Positions 55,955-64,000 of a DNA stretch of 64,000 nt are shown here, piece after piece; the first letter of the stretch is position 1; each line of letters opens with the position of its first letter. The stretch spans positions 844,385 through 908,384 of the forward strand of contig NZ_LMMU01000007.1 of the NCBI RefSeq assembly GCF_001422375.1. Direction: 5' to 3'. Below the pieces are notes generated by a model. The model searched no databases and had not been told where the DNA came from. It saw only the letters and a program-made list of their open reading frames with translations. Origin of the DNA: Methylobacterium sp. Leaf99 (GTDB lineage Bacteria > Pseudomonadota > Alphaproteobacteria > Rhizobiales > Beijerinckiaceae). A program made the position numbers and the translations under genes.

Positions 55955-56148
55955 CAAGCCGCTGATTTCGAACGACAATTTCCTCCAACCGTCAAGCTTG
56001 TGCGAATCGCCTTACTACAGGTTGCATTACGACGGAACCCGCAAAAAAGCGTGGACAACTCGGCCGTGAAAATGGTGTTATGAATTCGATTCGAAGCGCG
56101 ACGCGATCGCGTTTCCATGACGATTCATCCTAAGCGCGGGGTCAGACC

Positions 56149-58524
<2,376 letters not shown>

Positions 58525-58629
58525 GATCGTCTCCCCTCGATCGGGGTGGAGGGGGTCATCGGCAAGCCCGCGCGGCGTCCGTGCGACGGCGGGTTTCGCG
58601 ATCGCGCGAAAATCCCGGGACCGGACACC

Positions 58630-61530
58630 TCAGCCGAGGAGGCGCTCGAACAGGGCCCGGACCTCGGCGCGGCGCTCGTCGAGGCGGACCATCAGGTGGG
58701 CCGCATCCGGCATGCCCAGCGCCACGGCCAGGCGCGTCATGGCGACGGGCGAAGCCCGGGTCGGGTCGCCCTCCACCATCAGCCGCTGCCAGTGCAGGAC
58801 ATCGTCGAACTGCCCGTAGGCGTCGCGCAGGCGTTCGGCCTCGTCCCGGCCCAGGAGACCGTGCTCGGCCGCCCGCGCCAGCACCTCCGCGCCCGCCACG
58901 CCCGCGAGGTCGGGGAACCGGGCGCCATGGGCCAGGACGAGGGCCTGGGCCAGGAAGTCGAGATCGAGGAGACCGCCGGGCGCGAGCTTGAGATCGAGGG
59001 GGCCGGCATCGCCCTTCTCCTCCGCCACCAGGGTCCGCATGGCCCGCACGGCGCCGTACACGTCGGCGGCCGCGCGCGGGCGCGTGACGATCGACCGGAT
59101 CGTGTCGAGGAGTTCGGCGCCGAAGCCGGCATCGCCGGCGATCACCCGCGCGCGGGTCAGGGCCATGTGCTCCCAGAGCTCGGCCTCGGCCTCGTGATAG
59201 GCCCGGAAACCGCGCAGCTGCACGGCGACCGGCCCCTGTCCGCCGCCGGGCCGCAGGCGCAGATCGACTTCGTAGAGGTGCCCCCGCCGGGTCGGGACGG
59301 TGAGGGCGGCGATGAAGCGCTGGATCAGGCGGTTATAGGCCACCGCCGCGTCGAGGGGGCGCGGTCCGGCGCTCAGGCGCGCCTCGGGATCGAAATCGTA
59401 GACGATGACGAGGTCGAGATCGGAATCCGCCGTGAGCTGGCACGACCCGAGGCGGCCGAGCCCGAGGATCGCGAGGCGCCCCTTCGGCACCGTGCCGTGC
59501 TCGGCGAAGAACGTCTCCGAGACCCGCTCGAGGGCCGACGCGACGACGGCGTCGGCCACGGCCGTATAGGCACGGCCCGCCTCGGCCGGCGCGAGGATGC
59601 CGGACAGGAGGCGGGCGCCCGTGAGGAAGCGCAGGTGCCGGGCGGCGTCGCGGCTGCGGTCGAGGAAATCCTCGTGGTCGGCCGGATGTCCGAGGAGGGC
59701 CTGGAAATGCGCGGCGATCCCACCGGGCTCCGCGGGCGGCGCGGAGAAGTCGCGCTCCAGCACCGCATCGAGGACGTGCGGGCTGAACGAGACGGTCTCG
59801 GCCAGGCGCGGCGCGGTCCCGAGGAGGTCGGCGAAGAGCAGGCGCAGGCGCTCGTTCGAGCGCAGAATCGTCAGGAGCTCGAGGGCGGCAGGCATCCGGG
59901 CGAAGGCCCGGTCGAGGGTTTCCAGGGCCGCATCGGGCTCGGCCGTCCCGCCGAGGGCCTGCAGCAGGGCCGGGACGAGTTCGGTCAGCACCTCGCGCGC
60001 CCGCGCCGTGCGGACGGCGGGGCGGCGCCCGAAATGCCAGCCGCGCACGGTCTCGACGGCGCGCTCGGCCTCGCGAAAGCCGAGGGTGCGAAGGGTGGTG
60101 AGGGTTTCGGGGTCCTCGCCGGTCCCGCTGAAGACGAGGTCGCCCACCGCCGCCGACAGGTCCGGCTCGGCCTCGAACAGCAGGGCGTAATGGGCCTGGA
60201 CCCGGCGGGCATGGTGCAGCAGCGCCGTCTCGAACGCCGCAAGCGTGGCGAACCCGGCAAAGCGCGCGAACCGTTCGAGGTCGGCGGGCTCCGAGGGCAG
60301 GCGCTGGGTCTGCTCGTCGCGCACCATCTGGATGCGGTGCTCGATGGTCCGCAGGAAATCGTAGGCCGCGGCCAGCTCGTCGCGGGCCGTCGCGTCGATC
60401 CAGCCCTCGTCGGTCAGGGTGGCGAGCATCTCCACCGTGCGCCGGCCGCGGAGGGCCGGCCGGCGGCCGCCGAACACGAGCTGCTGGGTCTGGACGAAGA
60501 ACTCGATCTCGCGGATGCCGCCGCGCCCGAGTTTGATGTCGTGCCCGGCCACCGCGATGGTGTCGTGGCCGCGCACGGCATGGATCTGCCGCTTCATGGC
60601 ATGGACGTCGGCGATGGAGGCGAAATCGAAGTACTTGCGCCAGACGAACGGACGCAGGTCGTCGAGGAAGCGCGCGCCGAGGGCGAGGTCGCCGGCGATG
60701 GGCCGGGCCTTGATGTAGGCCGCCCGCTCCCAGTTCTGGCCGAGGGTCTCGTAGTAGAGATAGGCGGCGTTCAGCGATACGGCCGTCGGCGTCGAGCCCG
60801 GGTCCGGCCGCAGGCGGTAATCGACGCGGTGGACGTAGCCGTCCGCCGTGCGCTCCTGCAGGAGCCTGGCGATGCCTTGCGCGAGCTTGGTGAAGAACGG
60901 CGTCGGCGCGATCCCCTCCTTGAGGGGGGCGGCGGTGGAATCGAAGAACACCACGAGGTCGATATCGCTGGAGTAGTTCAGCTCGCCGGCGCCGTGCTTG
61001 CCGAGGGCCAGGATGACGAGCCCGGACCCGGCTTGGGCGTCGTTCGGATCGGCGGGCAGGAACCGCCCCGCCGCCATCGCTTCGGCCAGGACGGTGTCCG
61101 TGGCCGCCAGGACGGACGCATCGGCGAAATCGGACAGGGCGGCCGTCACCCGGTCGAGGCTCCAGAGCCCGCCGAGATCGGCGAGGGCCACGAGGAGGGC
61201 GTGCTCCGTGCGGTTCACCCGCAGGGCGCGGGCGACGGCAACGGCATCGCCCGCGCCGCCGGCGGCGCGCTGGCGCGCCACGAGATCGGCATGCGCGGCC
61301 TCGGGCGATTGCGAAACCAGCGCGGCGAACCGCGCCGGATCGCGCGCCACGGCCTGCCACAGGAACGGCGATTGCTCCGCCAGGGCGAGGAGGAGCGCTC
61401 GAAGGGGCGCATCGAGCAGACCTTCGGGGAGCGCGTCCGCGATATCGCCGAGACGCCGGCCCGCGGCATCCGGATCGACAAGGGGCGGGGCTCGGCGCAG
61501 GCGGTGGTGGAGGCTGCCCGACTCGGTCAT
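58630..61530 (-). CDS. glnE: Glutamine synthetase adenylyltransferase/deadenylase
   Basis: 966 residues from the ATG at 61530. Two nucleotidyltransferase domains are visible: the N-terminal one with GKHGAGELNYSSDIDLVVFF (deadenylylation) and the C-terminal one with GLGRLGSCQLTADSDLDLVI (adenylylation). It turns glutamine synthetase off and on in response to PII and nitrogen status. The start overlaps the stop of the upstream sensor kinase (ATGA). It converges on the PleC-like kinase gene with 105 bp between. Confidence 0.96.
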   Translation of the reverse strand: MTESGSLHHRLRRAPPLVDPDAAGRRLGDIADALPEGLLDAPLRALLLALAEQSPFLWQAVARDPARFAALVSQSPEAAHADLVARQRAAGGAGDAVAVARALRVNRTEHALLVALADLGGLWSLDRVTAALSDFADASVLAATDTVLAEAMAAGRFLPADPNDAQAGSGLVILALGKHGAGELNYSSDIDLVVFFDSTAAPLKEGIAPTPFFTKLAQGIARLLQERTADGYVHRVDYRLRPDPGSTPTAVSLNAAYLYYETLGQNWERAAYIKARPIAGDLALGARFLDDLRPFVWRKYFDFASIADVHAMKRQIHAVRGHDTIAVAGHDIKLGRGGIREIEFFVQTQQLVFGGRRPALRGRRTVEMLATLTDEGWIDATARDELAAAYDFLRTIEHRIQMVRDEQTQRLPSEPADLERFARFAGFATLAAFETALLHHARRVQAHYALLFEAEPDLSAAVGDLVFSGTGEDPETLTTLRTLGFREAERAVETVRGWHFGRRPAVRTARAREVLTELVPALLQALGGTAEPDAALETLDRAFARMPAALELLTILRSNERLRLLFADLLGTAPRLAETVSFSPHVLDAVLERDFSAPPAEPGGIAAHFQALLGHPADHEDFLDRSRDAARHLRFLTGARLLSGILAPAEAGRAYTAVADAVVASALERVSETFFAEHGTVPKGRLAILGLGRLGSCQLTADSDLDLVIVYDFDPEARLSAGPRPLDAAVAYNRLIQRFIAALTVPTRRGHLYEVDLRLRPGGGQGPVAVQLRGFRAYHEAEAELWEHMALTRARVIAGDAGFGAELLDTIRSIVTRPRAAADVYGAVRAMRTLVAEEKGDAGPLDLKLAPGGLLDLDFLAQALVLAHGARFPDLAGVAGAEVLARAAEHGLLGRDEAERLRDAYGQFDDVLHWQRLMVEGDPTRASPVAMTRLAVALGMPDAAHLMVRLDERRAEVRALFERLLG

Positions 61531-62966
61531 GTGCGGTCTTCCACGGCGAGAACCGGGAGGATTACCACGACGGCGAGGCCGGGGGCATTGTCCTCGAGCT
61601 CCAGACTGCCCTGGTGCAGGCGCACGATGGCCGCCACGAGGCTGAGGCCGAGGCCGAAACCGGGCCGCGAGCGGGCATCCTCGAGGCGGACGAACCGGTC
61701 GAGGACGCGCCCCCGCGCCGCCTCCGGGATTCCGGGCCCGCGATCGGCGACGACGAGGCGGATCGCAGGGCCCCTGCGCTCGGCCGTGACCCGGATGCCG
61801 CCGGCGTCCGGACGCTCGGCCCCGTACTTCACCGCGTTGTCGATGAGATTGGCGAGCGCCTGGCCGATGAGTTCGCGGCTGCCCACGAGGCACAGGCCGT
61901 CCTCGGCCACGACGTCGAGGGACAGGCCCGCCTCGGCGGCCACGGCCTCGTAGAGTTCGCCGACCTCGCGCGCCGTCGCGCCGACATCGAACGCCGCCAT
62001 GAGTTCGCCGGTGGAGACTCCCTCCAGGCGGGCGATCATCAGAAGGGCGTTGAACACCCGGATCAGCCCGTCGCTCTCCTCGATCACCCCTTCCATGGCC
62101 AGCCGCAGTTCCTCGGCATCGCGGGCCGAGCGCACCGCCTCGTCGGCCCGGTTGCGCAGGCGGGTGAGGGGCGTCTTGAGATCGTGGGCGATGTTGTCGG
62201 AAACCTCGCGCAAACCCCGCATGAGTTCGCCGATGCGCTCCAGCATCTCGTTGAGGTTCTGGGCCAGGCGATCGAGTTCGTCGCCGTTGCCGGCCACCGC
62301 CAGCCGTCCCCCGAGATCCCCGGCCATGATCCGCCGGGTGGTCTCCGTCATGGCGTCGACCCGCTTCAGCACCCGGCTCGCCACGAACCAGCCGCCGACG
62401 ACACCGAGGAGAATCACGAGGATCAAGGACGTGCCGAAGGTGCCGCCGATGACCGAGCGCAGGCGGTCGCGCTCTTCGACATCGCGGCCGACGATGAGGC
62501 GAAAGCCCCCCGGCAAGGTGAAGATCCGCATGATCGCGCGGTGATCGAGGCTGGACGAGCCGCCACGGGCATAGGCGGCCTCGGTCTGTCCCGGCTCGGC
62601 GAGGAGTCCGGGCGGCAAGGCACCGACGTTGCCGACCACGTGCTCGCCGGCCGCCGTGGTCACGAGGTAGAGCGAGGCCCCCGGCTCGCCGGCCCGGCGC
62701 TCGACCACGGAGATCAGGCGCCGCAGGCCGCCGGACTTGTACTGCTCCGACAGGCCGTTGATCTCCGCCTCGATGGTGGAGACCATCTGGTCGTCGAGCA
62801 CCCGGCCGGCGTTCCAGGCGACGTAGCCCAGGGCCAGGAACGCGAAGGTGGCAAAAACCAGGAGATAGGCGAAGGACAGCTTGAACGCCGTCGTGCGGAA
62901 CAGGTTCTGAAGCTTGCCGTTGCCCCGCGCGGGCGACCATCGAGGAAGCCGAAGACGCGCAAGCAT
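61527..62966 (-). CDS. HAMP-domain sensor histidine kinase next to glnE
   Basis: 479 residues. Two membrane helices (about 28-50 and 175-197) enclose a ~125-residue periplasmic region; a HAMP domain follows, then the dimerisation domain with His261 in SDNIAHDLKTPLTRLRN. ATPase motifs are ALANLIDNAVKYGAE, VVADRGPGIPEAARGRV and GFGLGLSLV. The ligand is unknown. Overlapping stops and starts link it to the response regulator (TGATG) and to glnE (ATGA), so the three form one coupled operon. Confidence 0.93.
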   Translation of the reverse strand: MLARLRLPRWSPARGNGKLQNLFRTTAFKLSFAYLLVFATFAFLALGYVAWNAGRVLDDQMVSTIEAEINGLSEQYKSGGLRRLISVVERRAGEPGASLYLVTTAAGEHVVGNVGALPPGLLAEPGQTEAAYARGGSSSLDHRAIMRIFTLPGGFRLIVGRDVEERDRLRSVIGGTFGTSLILVILLGVVGGWFVASRVLKRVDAMTETTRRIMAGDLGGRLAVAGNGDELDRLAQNLNEMLERIGELMRGLREVSDNIAHDLKTPLTRLRNRADEAVRSARDAEELRLAMEGVIEESDGLIRVFNALLMIARLEGVSTGELMAAFDVGATAREVGELYEAVAAEAGLSLDVVAEDGLCLVGSRELIGQALANLIDNAVKYGAERPDAGGIRVTAERRGPAIRLVVADRGPGIPEAARGRVLDRFVRLEDARSRPGFGLGLSLVAAIVRLHQGSLELEDNAPGLAVVVILPVLAVEDRT

Positions 62967-63664
62967 CAGGCGCCGCGCGCCTCGTCGGCACGCAGGATGT
63001 AGCCCGCCCCCCGCACGGTGTGGATGATCGGCCCCGCGAAATCCTTGTCGACCTTGGCCCTCAAGCGCGACACGTGAACGTCAATGACGTTGGTCTGCGG
63101 GTCGAAGTGGTAATCCCAGACGTGTTCGAGCAGCATCGTTCGCGTCACCACCTGGCCCGCATGGCGCATGAGATATTCGAGGAGCCGGAATTCACGCGGT
63201 TGCAGGGCGATCTCGTGCCCGCCCCGGGTGACGCGGTGCGACAGGCGATCGAGTTCGAGGTCCCCGACCCGGTAGGCCGTGGCCTCGGTGGTGCCGGCCG
63301 GCGCGGCGCGGCGACGGGCCAGGATCTCGGCCCGGGCGAGCAATTCCGAAAAGGCGTAGGGTTTGGCAAGGTAGTCGTCGGAGCCGGCACGCAAGCCCTT
63401 CACCCGGTCGTCGACCTGGCCGAGGGCCGAGAGGATCAGGACCGGCGTCGTCACCGCCTGCTCGCGCAGGGACCGGATCAGCGACAGGCCGTCGAGCTTG
63501 GGCAGCATCCGGTCGACGATGAGCATGTCGTAGTCGCCCTCGCGGGCCAATGCGTAGCCGTCGAGGCCATCGTGAGCCAGGTCGGGGACGTGACCGGCCT
63601 CGCGAAAGGCTTTTGCGAGGTAGGACGCCGCCTCGCGGTCGTCCTCGATGATGAGCAGGCGCAT
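62966..63664 (-). CDS. OmpR-type response regulator next to glnE
   Basis: 232 residues. Receiver domain with LLIIEDDREAASYLAKAFRE, phospho-acceptor Asp51 (MLIVDRMLP) and the conserved Lys in DDYLAKPYAFSELLARAE. The C-terminal winged helix is of the OmpR type: LQPREFRLLEYLMRHAGQVV, HVWDYHFDPQTNVIDVHVSR and TVRGAGYILR. The ATG at 63664 begins the conserved MRLLIIEDD. Partner of the kinase that overlaps its stop; possible targets near glnE are not shown by the sequence. Confidence 0.95.
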   Translation of the reverse strand: MRLLIIEDDREAASYLAKAFREAGHVPDLAHDGLDGYALAREGDYDMLIVDRMLPKLDGLSLIRSLREQAVTTPVLILSALGQVDDRVKGLRAGSDDYLAKPYAFSELLARAEILARRRAAPAGTTEATAYRVGDLELDRLSHRVTRGGHEIALQPREFRLLEYLMRHAGQVVTRTMLLEHVWDYHFDPQTNVIDVHVSRLRAKVDKDFAGPIIHTVRGAGYILRADEARGA

Positions 63665-63815
63665 GGGGCCGAACGATACGGTTTCGCTGCGCGACGGGAA
63701 AGCCGTTCCCACTCTCCCCTCCCCTCTCCGACCATGCGGAGAGGATGCGGGGGCCGTCATGACCGGACGCTGGCCGGCCGATGACGGTTTGGTCATGGAG
63801 CGAGGCCCGAACGCG

Positions 63816-63845
63816 AACAGGCCGCCCCGTGAGGGGCGGCCTGTT
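63816..63845 (-). terminator. Hairpin after the 5S rRNA gene, rRNA operon end
   Basis: A perfect 13 bp stem (AACAGGCCGCCCC paired with GGGGCGGCCTGTT, loop of four) lies about 40 bases past the 5S 3' end on the minus strand. The last two stem bases are T and only a short T tract follows, but the strength and position make it the likely terminator of the rRNA operon. Confidence 0.75.
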
Positions 63846-63886
63846 TCGGTGGGATCGTCTGGAGGGAATGACTTGATGATGTGCTG

Positions 63887-64000
63887 TGCAGGTCTGGCGG
63901 CGACCGACTCTCCCGTGTCTTGAGACACAGTACCATGGGCGCTGGTGCGTTTAACGGCCGAGTTCGAGATGGGATCGGGTTCTGGGCACACCGCTCAAAC
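63887..64000 (-). rRNA. 5S ribosomal RNA, 5' end cut by window
   Basis: Minus strand. The segment contains the conserved 5S blocks CCCGATCCCATCTCGAACTC, GGCCGTTAAAC, CCCATGGTACTGTGTCTCAA and GGGAGAGTCGGTCGCCGCCA. About 114 bases are seen, so only the first few bases of the gene are beyond the edge. The rest of the rRNA operon (23S and upstream) must lie past the right end of the window. The 3' end is placed by analogy and may be off by a few bases. Confidence 0.92.

Noticed and set aside
58525..58629. Possible terminator between the PleC-like kinase and glnE
   Set aside because: GC-rich sequence can be folded, but the arms are short, interrupted and not followed by a T-run.
58546..61953. Plus-strand open frame of 1,135 codons antisense to glnE
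   Set aside because: Low-complexity Arg/Gly/Glu-rich translation with no domain; glnE on the other strand is complete and conserved.

Overview
The window is GC-rich chromosomal DNA, read here as an alphaproteobacterium of the Methylobacterium/Methylorubrum type (Hyphomicrobiales). Reasons seen in the sequence: a Fae-family protein beside a eukaryote-like NADP isocitrate dehydrogenase, a cytochrome bc1 chaperone and an NDUFS4-like complex I subunit, a pyrophosphate-driven proton pump, many PAS/LOV/HWE sensor kinases, a plsX-fabH-ihfA-merR operon and an RNase P RNA with a long perfect P1 helix. The genus call is inference; the class is much safer. No insertion sequence, phage, integrase or CRISPR array was seen, so this is core chromosome with a scatter of small lineage-specific genes.

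Layout. 1-8 kb: the 3' part of an O-acetylhomoserine sulfhydrylase gene, a membrane GGDEF-EAL protein, a Fae homologue lying 4 bp from trmJ, icd, a basic Lys/Ala-rich small protein and a LOV-domain hybrid histidine kinase. 8-17.4 kb: glgX, a SHOCT protein, a spore-photoproduct-lyase-like radical SAM protein, a nucleoside deaminase, a 35-residue membrane peptide, the NDUFS4-like protein, tRNA-Pro(UGG), a small flagellar-like protein, a GST, an unusual MBL-fold protein, a glycosyltransferase and a rhodanese. 17.4-22.4 kb: an RND efflux pair with inverted repeats before and between the genes, then tRNA-Pro(GGG). 22.5-27.5 kb: the prkA-yeaH-spoVR stationary-phase cluster.

27.7-33.2 kb: a small exported protein, then the plsX-fabH-ihfA-merR lipid/IHF operon, the overlapping UQCC-DUF177 pair and bamE. 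33.3-38.7 kb: a diguanylate cyclase, a NepR-like small protein, a HAD phosphatase, an HWE-type sensor kinase and an Old Yellow Enzyme. 38.9-42.7 kb: the H+-pyrophosphatase and an O-antigen-ligase-type membrane protein. 42.8-51.6 kb: a division/cell-wall operon on the minus strand (rsmH-ftsL-ftsI-murE-murF-mraY-murD) with tightly overlapping stops and starts; it lacks mraZ at the front and ftsW/murG after murD. 51.9-58.5 kb: rnpB, a 58-residue HTH-like mini-protein, gloA, pepN and a PleC-like kinase. 58.6-64 kb: a coupled response regulator-kinase-glnE operon, then the end of an rRNA operon (5S, cut by the window edge).

No large undescribed system is obvious. The best leads are a Fae homologue lacking the catalytic histidine, a NepR-like protein grouped with an HWE kinase but away from any visible phyR/ecfG, the LOV hybrid kinase, an MBL-fold protein with a degenerate metal motif and an added zinc ribbon, structured DNA around the RND pump, and several small proteins that automated annotation would probably miss.
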